Positions 53,130 through 62,139 of a stretch of 64,000 bases of DNA are shown in pieces (within the stretch, counting starts at the first letter, position 1; each line of letters opens with the position of its first letter). The translations under genes and the position numbers were made by a program. The stretch comes from Lentilitoribacter sp039986595 (GTDB lineage Bacteria; Pseudomonadota; Alphaproteobacteria; Rhizobiales; Rhizobiaceae). The stretch is taken from positions 496,001 to 560,000 of the forward strand of contig JBDWQJ010000005.1 of NCBI GenBank assembly GCA_039986595.1. Direction: 5' to 3'. Under the pieces are notes generated by a model. That model saw nothing but the letters and a program-made list of their open reading frames with translations, had not been told where the DNA came from and ran no database searches.

Positions 53130-54062
53130 ATGAAGATTTTTGCGGGCAACTCAAACCAGCAACTGGCGGAGAATATTTGCCAATACCTTAACCTTCATCT
53201 TGGAAAGGCAAGCGTTCGACGCTTTGCAGACCAAGAGATATTCGTTGAAATTCAGGAAAATGTTCGAGGTGAAGATGTCTTCATCGTTCAATCGACATCC
53301 TATCCTGCTAACGATAATCTGATGGAGCTTTTGATCATGATCGACGCGGCGAGACGTTCGTCAGCGCGCAGGATCACAGCGGTACTTCCCTATTTTGGAT
53401 ATGCCCGTCAGGACCGTAAACCCGGACCCCGCTCCCCGATCTCAGCGAAACTTGTTGCAAACCTGATCACAGAAGCAGGTGCAGACCGCGTTTTGACCAT
53501 GGATCTTCATGCCGGTCAGATCCAAGGTTTCTTCGATATTCCAACAGACAATCTTTTTGCCATGCCGACTTTGGCCCGAGACATTAAAGAACGTTATGAA
53601 AAAGGCAGCTTAATGGTTGTCTCACCTGATGTTGGCGGTGTGGTTCGTGCCCGCGCATTAGCAAAACGTTTAGATGCACTTTTGGCAATCGTTGATAAAC
53701 GACGCGACCGCCCTGGCGAGTCCGAAGTTATGAACATCATTGGTGATGTGTCTGGCAAAGATTGCTTATTGGTTGATGACATTGTGGATTCAGGTGGCAC
53801 TTTGTGCAATGCTGCAGAAGCAATGCTAGCAAATGGAGCCAATTCAGTGACAGCCTACATTACCCATGGTGTTTTATCAGGTGGTGCGGCTACGAGAATT
53901 GCAGATTCAAAGCTTCGTGAATTGGTGATCACAGATTCAATTCGCGCAACACCGGAAGTGCAAGCAGCGCCAAATATCAGAGTGATAGAAACTGCAAGCT
54001 TAATTGGTGAAGCGATTAACAGAACATCTGCAGAGAAGTCCGTCTCCAGCCTGTTTGATTAG
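53130..54062 (+). CDS. prs: Ribose-phosphate pyrophosphokinase
   Basis: A 310-residue PRPP synthase that joins ribose 5-phosphate and ATP for nucleotide, histidine and tryptophan synthesis. FADQEIFVEIQENVRGEDVFIVQSTS, the flexible loop YFGYARQDRKPGPRSPI and the PRPP-binding CLLVDDIVDSGGTLCNAAEA are intact. GGAACAAG precedes the ATG. The DUF922 gene follows 7 nt after the stop, with a shared promoter likely; rplY and pth then follow, an order typical of Rhizobiales. Confidence 0.97.
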   Translation: MKIFAGNSNQQLAENICQYLNLHLGKASVRRFADQEIFVEIQENVRGEDVFIVQSTSYPANDNLMELLIMIDAARRSSARRITAVLPYFGYARQDRKPGPRSPISAKLVANLITEAGADRVLTMDLHAGQIQGFFDIPTDNLFAMPTLARDIKERYEKGSLMVVSPDVGGVVRARALAKRLDALLAIVDKRRDRPGESEVMNIIGDVSGKDCLLVDDIVDSGGTLCNAAEAMLANGANSVTAYITHGVLSGGAATRIADSKLRELVITDSIRATPEVQAAPNIRVIETASLIGEAINRTSAEKSVSSLFD

Positions 54063-54069
54063 GAAATAT

Positions 54070-54705
54070 ATGCGTAGTGCCATAAAATTTATGCAGTTTT
54101 ATGGACGGCGTTTGTTGGCGAGCCTAATCGCTATTCCAATAATGCTCGTCATATTGTGCGCAACTTCATTTGCACAAACGAGCTATTCAACTAAATACAG
54201 CACATTTAATGTCGGTGGTACGAGCGTTGAACAAATCTGGCAAAGCATCCAGAAAAACGGTCCAAGGTCAAATCTAGGTATTGGCCATGCAGGCTATACC
54301 ACTTTTGATCTAGAAAGCCCGGTGCGATTTATTACCAAGAACGGCAAATGCCATATATCGGCTGCTAAGTTCACCATGGTAAGTTCCATTCAATTACCAA
54401 AATGGGTTGATAACTCTAAATCGCCTGAAAGTGTGCGTATTTTTTGGAAAGCACTTTACAGCGATGTAAAACGGCATGAAGAAGATCACGTCCGTATTGC
54501 AGAAGACGCGATCACAGATTTGGCAAACTCGGTTAAAAACTTAAAACCGCAACGAAATTGCGATGTCATGAACCGCAAAATTTCGCGTCTCGCATCAGCC
54601 AATCGTAGACAGTTAAATCGTGCGCAAAATAAGTTTGAGCGTTCCGAAATGCGCAGCCAACGCAAGCGCATTGCTGATCTCATTCAAACATATTCATTAA
54701 ATTAG
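54070..54705 (+). CDS. DUF922 domain protein, putative exported Zn-dependent protease
   Basis: A 211-residue exported protein. A signal peptide or anchor is seen at about 10-37 (SLIAIPIMLVILCATSFAQ), followed by a DUF922 domain with TYSTFNVGGTSVEQIWQSI-like start and the HExxH-like zinc motif RHEEDHVRIAED. The family is described as predicted secreted Zn-dependent proteases, without demonstrated substrates. AGGAAA sits before the ATG at 54070, 7 nt after the prs stop; the longer open frame starting inside prs is not needed. Confidence 0.82.
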   Translation: MRSAIKFMQFYGRRLLASLIAIPIMLVILCATSFAQTSYSTKYSTFNVGGTSVEQIWQSIQKNGPRSNLGIGHAGYTTFDLESPVRFITKNGKCHISAAKFTMVSSIQLPKWVDNSKSPESVRIFWKALYSDVKRHEEDHVRIAEDAITDLANSVKNLKPQRNCDVMNRKISRLASANRRQLNRAQNKFERSEMRSQRKRIADLIQTYSLN

Positions 54706-54808
54706 TTATCCAGCCATTGCTTGGGTGATAAAATCGGTACAAAAACTTGCAAGTCACAGCACAATGGTCTAAGAGCTGCTCATCCATGTAGACACCCTTG
54801 GAGGCAAC

Positions 54809-54838
54809 ATGGTTTCGGACTTTATGTCCGATGTTTAA
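54809..54838 (+). CDS. Possible 9-codon leader peptide before rplY
   Basis: ATG-GTT-TCG-GAC-TTT-ATG-TCC-GAT-GTT-TAA, preceded by GGAGG at 54800-54804 with 4-nt spacing. A hairpin CGGAC/GTCCG lies within it. It sits 56 bp ahead of rplY. A mini-ORF this short arises often by chance; the strong Shine-Dalgarno is the only reason to list it. Confidence 0.25.
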   Translation: MVSDFMSDV

Positions 54839-54894
54839 GCCGCCTATTTGGCCAAGCATAAACAACTCCATATATTTAAAGTAAGGAACACGCT

Positions 54895-55536
54895 ATGAGC
54901 GATACACTCAAAGCTGTTGCGCGCGAACGGGTTGGTAAGGGGTCCGCCCGGGAACTTCGTCGTAACGGTCAAATTCCAGCATCTATTTACGGTGATAAAC
55001 AGTCCCCTGTTTCTATCGCCATCTCACGCAAAGAAGCAACAATGCGTATTCACGCAGGTGGCTTCATGACAAACATCCTTTCGATTGACGTCGATGGTGA
55101 TAAAGTCAACGTTCTTCCAAAAGACTACCAGCTTGATCCTGTTCGTGACTTCGTCATGCACGTTGATTTCTTGCGCGTATCTAAAAACACACAAGTTGTT
55201 GTGGAAGTACCTGTGCAGTTTGAAAACGAAGACACATGTGTCGGCATCAAACGCGGCGGTATCTTGAACGTTGTACGTCACACTGTTGAAGTTGCTTGCC
55301 CAGCCAACTCAATTCCAGAAGCACTTGTTGCTGATCTTGCTGAATTGAACATTGGTGATGCGGTACACATTTCAGCGATCACATTGCCTGAAGGTGTTGA
55401 GCCAACAATTACAGATCGTGACTTCACAGTTGCAACGATCGCATCTCCTGGCGGCGCACAAGACGAAGCTGATGATGCAGCCGATGCAGCAGCTGCTGCT
55501 GAAGGTGGCGAAGCAGCAGAAGACGCTTCAGAATAA
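54895..55536 (+). CDS. rplY: 50S ribosomal protein L25 (general stress protein Ctc type)
   Basis: A 213-residue protein: the 5S rRNA-binding L25 domain (about 5-95; LKAVARERVGKGSARELRRNGQIPASIYG) and the TL5/Ctc C-terminal domain (about 100-185), followed by an acidic Ala/Asp/Glu-rich tail. This long form is typical outside the gamma-proteobacteria. AAGGAA lies before the ATG. pth follows 19 bp after the stop, a conserved pair. Confidence 0.96.
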   Translation: MSDTLKAVARERVGKGSARELRRNGQIPASIYGDKQSPVSIAISRKEATMRIHAGGFMTNILSIDVDGDKVNVLPKDYQLDPVRDFVMHVDFLRVSKNTQVVVEVPVQFENEDTCVGIKRGGILNVVRHTVEVACPANSIPEALVADLAELNIGDAVHISAITLPEGVEPTITDRDFTVATIASPGGAQDEADDAADAAAAAEGGEAAEDASE

Positions 55537-55555
55537 GTTATTTGGGGCTTAGACC

Positions 55556-56296
55556 ATGTTACTCATTGTAGGACTTGGAAATCCCGGCCCCAAATACCAA
55601 AAACACCGGCATAATGTCGGGTTCATGGCGGTTGATGCAATCATCGACCGCCATAACTTTTCCAAATCACAGAACAAATTTAAGTCTGAGGTCTTTGAAG
55701 GCAAAATTGCTGGCGAAAAGATCCTGATTTTAAAACCTCAGACATTTATGAACCTTTCCGGCGAAGCGGTCGGTGAAGCGATGCGGTTTTTTAAACTCAC
55801 CTGTGATGATATTATTGTCTTCCACGATGAATTGGATTTAGTTGCTGGCAAAACACGCATTAAACGTGGCGGCAGCCATGGTGGGCACAATGGGCTTAAA
55901 TCAATTGATGCGCATTGCGGCAAAGACTATCAACGTGTGAGAATTGGTATTGGCCATCCTGGCAATAAAGCGCGGGTTAACTCACATGTTCTTGGCGATT
56001 TTGCCAAACTTGACTACGATTGGCTAGACCCACTGTTGCAAACGACAGCTGATCAGATCGAGCTACTCGTAAAAGACGATGCGGCCGGATTGATGAATAA
56101 AATCGCTTTAGCGGTCAATCCTAATGGCGAGGCATCAAAATCCAGCAAGCCAAAAGATACAACTAAAAAAACCTCTGGCTCACAAAAGCCAAAGGCAAAT
56201 TCTCATATTCATCAAGCTAGAAAGTCATCACCAACCACGCAAGCAAGCGGACCAATGGCTGAAATGCTTAAGAAGCTTCTTGGTGACAAGAAGTAA
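55556..56296 (+). CDS. pth: Peptidyl-tRNA hydrolase
   Basis: A 246-residue hydrolase that releases peptides from stalled peptidyl-tRNA. The N-terminus LLIVGLGNPGPKYQKHRHNVGFMAVD carries the catalytic His, and FHDELDLVAGKTRIKRGGSHGGHNGLKS the substrate-binding Asp and neighbouring residues. A Lys/Ser/Thr-rich C-terminal extension (about 195-246) is longer than in E. coli, as in other alphaproteobacteria. It is co-transcribed with rplY. Confidence 0.96.
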   Translation: MLLIVGLGNPGPKYQKHRHNVGFMAVDAIIDRHNFSKSQNKFKSEVFEGKIAGEKILILKPQTFMNLSGEAVGEAMRFFKLTCDDIIVFHDELDLVAGKTRIKRGGSHGGHNGLKSIDAHCGKDYQRVRIGIGHPGNKARVNSHVLGDFAKLDYDWLDPLLQTTADQIELLVKDDAAGLMNKIALAVNPNGEASKSSKPKDTTKKTSGSQKPKANSHIHQARKSSPTTQASGPMAEMLKKLLGDKK

Positions 56297-56312
56297 ATAA
56301 GCACTGCTGCAC

Positions 56313-56717
56313 TTAGCACTGATGTGAATATGTAAAGACCAGGACATCTGTGGTAATCACGCCTGTGGACACGCACTGCCGTGATTTCTCTCGCGTACCG
56401 GTCATCGTAATACGCAATGGATTACGGCTTACTGGCCCTTCTACATAGTATTCCAATGGATTACCAACACAGTATTTTGAAAATACGCGTGAAAGCCCTG
56501 AATACCAATCACCGTTATTTTGACCATTAAACAGCAATGTACCGCGCTGTATTCCAGATTGTCTAAGCGATGATTTTGGATTTTCGTATGAGAACCAGCG
56601 GTTATTTCCATCCGCCTGCAATCGCATTAATGACCCATTATGGGTCCAACAGCTATCTGCTAAAACAGACGTCGTCATTATTGCTAAAAATGAAATAGTA
56701 TTTATCAAAATTTTCAT
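56313..56717 (-). CDS. Hypothetical exported protein
   Basis: A 134-residue protein with a signal peptide (about 1-20, ending VLA-D). The mature part has two Cys near the ends of each half and motifs WTHNGSLMRLQADGNNRWFSYENP and LFNGQNNGDWYSGLSRVF, suggesting a compact disulfide-bonded beta domain. I recognise no family with certainty. GGATC lies before the ATG at 56717; the open frame continues six codons upstream. It is convergent with pth and stands alone. Confidence 0.68.
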   Translation of the reverse strand: MKILINTISFLAIMTTSVLADSCWTHNGSLMRLQADGNNRWFSYENPKSSLRQSGIQRGTLLFNGQNNGDWYSGLSRVFSKYCVGNPLEYYVEGPVSRNPLRITMTGTREKSRQCVSTGVITTDVLVFTYSHQC

Positions 56718-56904
56718 AGATCCAAATTCGCCCATGTTGTTCCACTCAATTTTTCTATTTTATTTCATAGATTTGCAAAAAACGCAAAAATCTTTCTACT
56801 ACAGCCCGTTTTTGCGCAAAATAATAAATAATCCCAACAAATGATCTAATCAATATTCGTTCGCGTAGCCTTACCCATAACCTCGAACGATAAAGGATCA
56901 AAAA

Positions 56905-57420
56905 ATGAAAACTCTTTTGAAAAGAACTGCAGCTGCCGCTGTTATCGCCCTATCTGCAACTGCTGCAAACGCAGCAAGCATTGTTGACATCGCAGCAAAT
57001 GACGATCGCTTCACCACTCTTGTTGCAGCAGTTAAAGCTGCCGGACTTGCAGAGACACTTGCAGGTAAAGGTCACTTTACAGTTTTCGCGCCAGTCAACG
57101 CTGCATTTGATGCGCTACCAGCCGGTACAGTTGAAACACTATTGAAACCAGAAAACAAAGGTCAATTGACTGACATCTTACTATACCACGTTGATGACCG
57201 CAGCTTGGTATCTGGTCAACTACCGCACGATTCAATCTACATCAAACCAATTCTTGCAAGCAAACGTCTTTGCGTTACAAAAAGCGGTTCTGGCGTAACA
57301 ATCGGAGACAGCACACCACAAACAGCAAATGTTGTGATTGCAGACATCAAAGCCGATAACGGTGTGATCCACGTGATCGACAAAGTGCTATTGCCAGGCA
57401 AACGTCCTGCTTGTCACTAA
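56905..57420 (+). CDS. Fasciclin (FAS1) domain exported protein
   Basis: A 171-residue protein: a signal peptide (about 1-23, ending ANA-A) and a single FAS1 domain with the H1 motif FTVFAPVNAAFDALPAG and H2-region NGVIHVIDKVLLPG. FAS1 proteins are adhesive or matrix proteins in bacteria and eukaryotes; single-domain forms are common in marine alphaproteobacteria. AAAGGA lies before the ATG. A strong hairpin terminator follows. Confidence 0.92.
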   Translation: MKTLLKRTAAAAVIALSATAANAASIVDIAANDDRFTTLVAAVKAAGLAETLAGKGHFTVFAPVNAAFDALPAGTVETLLKPENKGQLTDILLYHVDDRSLVSGQLPHDSIYIKPILASKRLCVTKSGSGVTIGDSTPQTANVVIADIKADNGVIHVIDKVLLPGKRPACH

Positions 57421-57433
57421 GCAATAAACCGAT

Positions 57434-57472
57434 ATATCCCTGCCCTGCACATTGTATGGCGGGGATATTTTA
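57434..57472 (+). terminator. Terminator of the fasciclin gene
   Basis: ATATCCCTGCC (57434-57444) pairs with GGCGGGGATAT (57458-57468), one G-U pair, followed by a TTTTA tract. It lies 14 nt past the stop. Confidence 0.85.
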
Positions 57473-57578
57473 TCGCCGAACCGTAACATTCAGCTGAATA
57501 TTTGCGCAAACCCTTGACCAAGCGCTGCGTTTCCCTCATAGCCTGATTATTATTTTCATTACATGAGAGAACGTTTCT

Positions 57579-58682
57579 ATGGGATTTAAATGTGGTATTG
57601 TTGGTCTACCAAATGTTGGAAAATCAACACTTTTCAATGCGCTAACTCGAACAGCTGCCGCGCAAGCTGCAAACTACCCATTTTGTACAATTGAACCAAA
57701 CACTGGTGAAGTTGCAGTTCCTGATAAGCGTCTTAATCAACTTGCAGAAATTGCGAATTCGAAAGAAACAATCCCAACCCGTATTTCATTTGTTGATATT
57801 GCAGGTCTAGTTCGTGGTGCCTCTAAAGGCGAAGGCCTAGGCAACCAATTCCTAGCCAATATCAGAGAAGTTGATGCGATCGTTCACGTGCTTCGCTGTT
57901 TTGAAGACGATGACATTACCCATGTTGAAGGTAAGATTGATCCTGTAGCGGACGCCGAAACAATCGAAACTGAATTGATGCTATCAGATCTTGAAAGCCT
58001 TGAAGCGCGCACCGATAAAATGCGCAAACGCGCAACGGGTAAAGATAAAGAAGCGCAAGTCCTTTTACCAATTATGGAAGATGCTCTTAAATTGCTCAAT
58101 GATGGCAAGCCTGTACGCCATATGCTTGATGGCATTGCCGACGAAGATTTGCGCATTCTTAAAAGCTTGAACCTTTTAACCTCAAAACCTGTTTTATACG
58201 TCTGTAATGTTGCAGAAGAAGACGCAGGCAAGGGCAATAGCCAATCAGAAGCTGTTGCTAAAATGGCAGCTGAGCAAGGTGCTCATACTGTGGTTATATC
58301 AGCAGCTATTGAAGCAGAAGTTGCGCAGCTTGATGATGAAGAAGCTGAAATGTTCCTTGAAGAACTCGGCTTGGATGAAGCCGGATTAGACAGGCTAATT
58401 CGTGCAGGTTATGAGCTATTAGAGCTTATTACATTCTTCACAGTTGGCCCGAAAGAAGCGCGCGCATGGACAGTAAGTAAAGGCACAAAAGCGCCAGCAT
58501 CTGCCGGTGTTATTCATACTGATTTTGAACGTGGCTTTATTCGCGCGCAAACAATTGCTTTTGATGATTATGTTACTCTTGGCGGTGAAACCGCAGCAAA
58601 AGAAGCAGGTAAAGCCCGTGACGAGGGTAAAGAATACATCACTCAAGATGGTGATGTTATGCTCTTTAAATTCAACACTTAA
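57579..58682 (+). CDS. ychF: Redox-regulated ATPase YchF (Obg family)
   Basis: A 367-residue P-loop protein that prefers ATP over GTP and associates with ribosomes. The G1 loop is GLPNVGKSTLFNAL, the family segment YPFCTIEPNTGEVAVPD follows, then DIAGLVRGASKGEGLGNQFL. A helical domain (about 130-200) and a C-terminal TGS domain (about 280-365; LITFFTVGPKEARAWTV) complete it. It follows the pth cluster, as in many Proteobacteria, and precedes bluB by 17 bp. Confidence 0.96.
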   Translation: MGFKCGIVGLPNVGKSTLFNALTRTAAAQAANYPFCTIEPNTGEVAVPDKRLNQLAEIANSKETIPTRISFVDIAGLVRGASKGEGLGNQFLANIREVDAIVHVLRCFEDDDITHVEGKIDPVADAETIETELMLSDLESLEARTDKMRKRATGKDKEAQVLLPIMEDALKLLNDGKPVRHMLDGIADEDLRILKSLNLLTSKPVLYVCNVAEEDAGKGNSQSEAVAKMAAEQGAHTVVISAAIEAEVAQLDDEEAEMFLEELGLDEAGLDRLIRAGYELLELITFFTVGPKEARAWTVSKGTKAPASAGVIHTDFERGFIRAQTIAFDDYVTLGGETAAKEAGKARDEGKEYITQDGDVMLFKFNT

Positions 58683-58699
58683 TCGCACTAGAATGCTCG

Positions 58700-59323
58700 A
58701 TGAAGTTTAATCAAAATGACACTGATACGCTTTTAAACTTGCTATCGTGGCGACGCGATGTCAGACATTTTGAAACAACACCGATAGCTGATGATCAAAT
58801 TGAGCAGCTTTTATCTGCCATAGACCTATCACCTTCAGTCGGCAATAGCCGCCCTTGGCGGTTTGTAAGGGTTGGTAGTGACGATCTTAAAAAGCAGGTC
58901 TACGAAAACTTCAAGTCTTCAAACGCATCTGCTGCCGGTGTTTACTCAGATGAAGAATTAGAAAATTACAACAATCTCAAGCTGGCAGGCCTAAACGAAG
59001 CGCCTTTACACTTGGCTGTCTTCACAGATATGGAACCTGATTTAGGTAAGGGTCTTGGCCGCCAAACAATGCCCGAAACGCTTATTTACTCCACTGTAAT
59101 CGCCATCCATAATCTATGGCTAACAGCTCGAACATTGAATATTGGTGTGGGTTGGGTATCAATCCTCAAGACTGACGATCTCAACACCATGTTGGATGTT
59201 CCTGATAGCTGGCAATTTACCGGCTATCTATGTCTAGGTTATCCAAAATTTGACACAGAAGAACCAGAGCTGCACCAAACGTCTTGGCAAAAAAATGTCA
59301 AAACGTGGTGGATTGAGCGTTAA
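58700..59323 (+). CDS. bluB: 5,6-dimethylbenzimidazole synthase
   Basis: A 207-residue flavin-destructase of the nitroreductase superfamily that breaks down FMN to give the lower ligand of vitamin B12. Features are LSWRRDVRHFE at the N-terminus, SPSVGNSRPWRFV, and IGVGWVSILKTDDL with LCLGYP near the C-terminus, matching BluB more than generic nitroreductases. It implies aerobic cobalamin synthesis. The gene is 17 bp after ychF, with no other cobalamin gene in the window. Confidence 0.9.
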   Translation: MKFNQNDTDTLLNLLSWRRDVRHFETTPIADDQIEQLLSAIDLSPSVGNSRPWRFVRVGSDDLKKQVYENFKSSNASAAGVYSDEELENYNNLKLAGLNEAPLHLAVFTDMEPDLGKGLGRQTMPETLIYSTVIAIHNLWLTARTLNIGVGWVSILKTDDLNTMLDVPDSWQFTGYLCLGYPKFDTEEPELHQTSWQKNVKTWWIER

Positions 59324-59325
59324 AC

Positions 59326-59868
59326 TTAATCGCCTTCAAACTCTAATAGCGTTCTGACAGGTACACCCAAATCTTCAATCTTCTTGCGGCCACCTAAGTC
59401 AGGCAAATCGATCACAAAGCAAGCTGCTACAATGTCAGCGCCCTGCATCTGCAGCAATTTAATACCAGCTTCAGCAGTGCCACCGGTTGCGATTAAATCA
59501 TCTACCAAAATAACCTTTTCACCCTTTTGAACAGCATCTGTATGGATCTCAAGTTCCGCTTCGCCATATTCCAAAGCATAGCTCATCGTTACAGTTTCAT
59601 AAGGCAATTTACCCTTCTTACGTAAAGGCAAGAAGCCAGCAGAAAGTTGGTGCGCCATCGCCCCACCGAAGATGAACCCACGCGCATCAATACCAACAAC
59701 TTGAGAAATACCAGCACCGGTAAACGGATGAACCATTTCATCTACTGAACGCCTAAACGCACTCGGGTTACTCAAAAGCGTCGTGATATCTCTAAACATA
59801 ATTCCTTCATGAGGATAATTAGGAATGGTTCTGATCGCATTTTTCAGCTCAGATTGTAAATCACTCAT
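59326..59868 (-). CDS. apt: Adenine phosphoribosyltransferase
   Basis: A 180-residue salvage enzyme converting adenine and PRPP to AMP. Landmarks are FRDITTLLSNPSAFRRSVDEM, VVGIDARGFIFGGAMAHQL and the PRPP-binding VILVDDLIATGGTAEA. It lies downstream of petABC on the same strand, as in Rhizobium, but a terminator separates it from petC. It is convergent with bluB, whose stop is 2 bp away. Confidence 0.96.
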   Translation of the reverse strand: MSDLQSELKNAIRTIPNYPHEGIMFRDITTLLSNPSAFRRSVDEMVHPFTGAGISQVVGIDARGFIFGGAMAHQLSAGFLPLRKKGKLPYETVTMSYALEYGEAELEIHTDAVQKGEKVILVDDLIATGGTAEAGIKLLQMQGADIVAACFVIDLPDLGGRKKIEDLGVPVRTLLEFEGD

Positions 59869-59905
59869 TATGTGCTCCTGGCATAGATATCGGGTATTAG
59901 AAACA

Positions 59906-59945
59906 AAAACGCCGACTTAATTCGATAAAATCAAGCCGGCGTTTT
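59906..59945 (-). terminator. Terminator of the petABC operon
   Basis: AAAACGCCG (59906-59914) pairs with CGGCGTTTT (59937-59945), with a CTT/AAG pair inside. On the minus strand it lies 18 nt past the petC stop and ends in a T run. A shared element with the apt promoter region. Confidence 0.85.
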
Positions 59946-59963
59946 AAATGTATTTATATGAAC

Positions 59964-60800
59964 TTAGTGCTCAATTCTTGAATAGATTGAACGCTTAGTA
60001 AGGTAAATCAAGATCGTTAGGATCAACAAGAAACTGATCACAATGAAACCCGTACGCTTACGCTCTTCAAGGTGAGGTTCAGCAGTCCACATCAAAAATG
60101 CTGAGATATCTTTCGCATATTGATCCAATGTTTCAGGCGTACCATCATCATAAGATACCAACTCATCTGATAAAGGCGCAGCCATTGCAAGCGCAGTACC
60201 GTTGATGAAGTAAGGATTGTAATGCGTACCAGCACCAACTTCCACACCAGCAGGCGCATCTTCATACCCTGTTAGAAGTGAGTAGATGTAGTTTGGTCCA
60301 GCTTCATTGTAGCCTGTGAAGATATCAAAGACGAATTGCGGGAAACCACGCTCAACATAACGAGCTTTTGCGAGTAATGAGAAGTCCGGAGGAACCGCAC
60401 CACCATTTGCAGACGCAGCAGCTTGTTTATTCGCAAACGGTGAAGGGAAGTGATCAGATGCAATTGCCGGACGATCTTCAACATCGCCATCTGCATTTGG
60501 TTCTGCTTCCACTTCATATTCAGCTGCGAATGACTTGACTTGCTCACGTGAGTAACCAAGTGCTTCCAATGTGCGGAAGGCAACAAGATCCATTGAGTGA
60601 CATGCAGAGCATGCCTCCACATAAACTTTCAAGCCGCGCTGAAGCTGACCTTTATCATATTTGCCAAATGGCCCAGCAAATGACCAATCAAGCTCTTTTG
60701 GCTTATTGACTGGATATCCGCTTGCAGCTGAAGCAGCTGTCACACCTACTAGACCGATCATCATCAGCGGCAGAAGGATAGTTGAAATAACTTTTTTCAT
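59964..60800 (-). CDS. petC: Cytochrome c1 of the bc1 complex
   Basis: A 278-residue protein with a cleaved signal peptide (about 1-25, ASAASG), a heme c site CSACHS, the axial Met region GTALAMAAPLSDE and a C-terminal membrane anchor (about 250-270). It passes electrons from the Rieske protein to soluble or membrane cytochrome c. The start at 60800 has AAGGA 8 nt upstream; the open frame extends 31 codons into petB. It is a separate gene from petB, unlike the fused fbcH of Bradyrhizobium. Confidence 0.95.
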   Translation of the reverse strand: MKKVISTILLPLMMIGLVGVTAASAASGYPVNKPKELDWSFAGPFGKYDKGQLQRGLKVYVEACSACHSMDLVAFRTLEALGYSREQVKSFAAEYEVEAEPNADGDVEDRPAIASDHFPSPFANKQAAASANGGAVPPDFSLLAKARYVERGFPQFVFDIFTGYNEAGPNYIYSLLTGYEDAPAGVEVGAGTHYNPYFINGTALAMAAPLSDELVSYDDGTPETLDQYAKDISAFLMWTAEPHLEERKRTGFIVISFLLILTILIYLTKRSIYSRIEH

Positions 60801-60825
60801 GACTTTGTTCCTTATCTGTCGTCGA

Positions 60826-62127
60826 TTAACCGCGTGTTTCGGCAGAGGCAACAGCCTCATCAGGCTTTCCAGCCCCCGATCCACTTTTACCAAGAACGGC
60901 TTCGGTGATTGAGTTTGGCAATCGTTTTGGTGTTTCTACCAGACCAAGAAGTGGCATGATGATAATGAAGAAACCAAAGTAGTAAGCTGTACCCACTTGA
61001 GCCAATGCTGTGTAAATACCTTCTGCAGGTTTCGCACCAAGCCAACCTAGGAAGATCGCATTGACGACGAACAACCAGTAGAACAACTTGTACCAAGGGC
61101 GGTAAACAGCTGAACGCACTTTTGATGTATCAAGCCATGGCAAGAAGAAGAGGATGATGATTGATCCAAACATCGCCAAAACGCCACCCAATTTAGAATC
61201 GATAGGACCTAAATCAAATGTAATCGCACGCAAGATCGCGTAGAATGGAAGATAGTACCATTCAGGAACAATGTGCGCCGGCGTTACCAAAGGATCAGCA
61301 GGAATATAGTTATCCGCGTGACCAAGGAAGTTTGGCATGAAGAAGATGAAGTAGGCAAATACCAACAAGAACACAGCCATTCCAAGTGCATCTTTAATTG
61401 TTGCAAATGGAGTAAATGGAAGCGTATCAGTTTTCGACTTAACTTCAACACCTGTTGGGTTTGTTTGACCAGTTACGTGAAGCGCCCAAACGTGAAGAAC
61501 AACAACACCTGCAATCATAAACGGCAATAGGTAGTGAAGAGAGAAGAAACGGTTAAGCGTTGGATTATCAACTGCAAAACCACCAAGTAGCAATTGCTGA
61601 ATTGGCTCACCAATCACTGGGAAGGCTGTAAAGAAGCCTGTGATCACTGTCGCACCCCAGAAAGACATTTGTCCCCAAGGAAGAACGTAACCCATAAAGC
61701 CTGTCGCCATCATTAGAAGATAGATAACAACACCCAAAATCCAAAGGATTTCACGAGGTGCTTTATATGAACCGTAGTAAAGGCCACGCGCGATGTGGAG
61801 ATAAACAGCAATAAAGAAGAATGAAGCGCCGTTAGCGTGCATATAACGCAACAACCAACCGTAGTTCACATCACGTGTGATGCTTTCTACAGAATTAAAC
61901 GCCAATTCTGTTGAAGCTGCATAGTGCATTGCAAGCACGATACCTGTGATGATCTGCACAACCAGCATAATCGACAAAATGCCACCAAATGTGTAGGCAT
62001 AGTTTAGATTTCGTGGCACTGGATAAGACACGAAACTATCATGAACCAAACGTGGCAATGGAAGACGACTATCTACCCATTTCCCTAAACCGCTTGTTGG
62101 TTCATATGTTGAATGATTTCCACTCAT
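60826..62127 (-). CDS. petB: Cytochrome b of the bc1 complex
   Basis: A 433-residue, eight-helix protein with two b hemes. The heme His pairs are in HANGASFFFIAVYLHIARGLYY and VVLHVWALHVTGQ-type segments; the Qo-site motif PEWYYLPFYAILRA is intact. GGGGAGA lies 8 nt before the ATG. It follows petA by 12 bp and precedes petC by 25 bp. The C-terminal extension beyond helix H is Gly/Ser-rich. Confidence 0.97.
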   Translation of the reverse strand: MSGNHSTYEPTSGLGKWVDSRLPLPRLVHDSFVSYPVPRNLNYAYTFGGILSIMLVVQIITGIVLAMHYAASTELAFNSVESITRDVNYGWLLRYMHANGASFFFIAVYLHIARGLYYGSYKAPREILWILGVVIYLLMMATGFMGYVLPWGQMSFWGATVITGFFTAFPVIGEPIQQLLLGGFAVDNPTLNRFFSLHYLLPFMIAGVVVLHVWALHVTGQTNPTGVEVKSKTDTLPFTPFATIKDALGMAVFLLVFAYFIFFMPNFLGHADNYIPADPLVTPAHIVPEWYYLPFYAILRAITFDLGPIDSKLGGVLAMFGSIIILFFLPWLDTSKVRSAVYRPWYKLFYWLFVVNAIFLGWLGAKPAEGIYTALAQVGTAYYFGFFIIIMPLLGLVETPKRLPNSITEAVLGKSGSGAGKPDEAVASAETRG

Positions 62128-62139
62128 AAATATCTCCCC

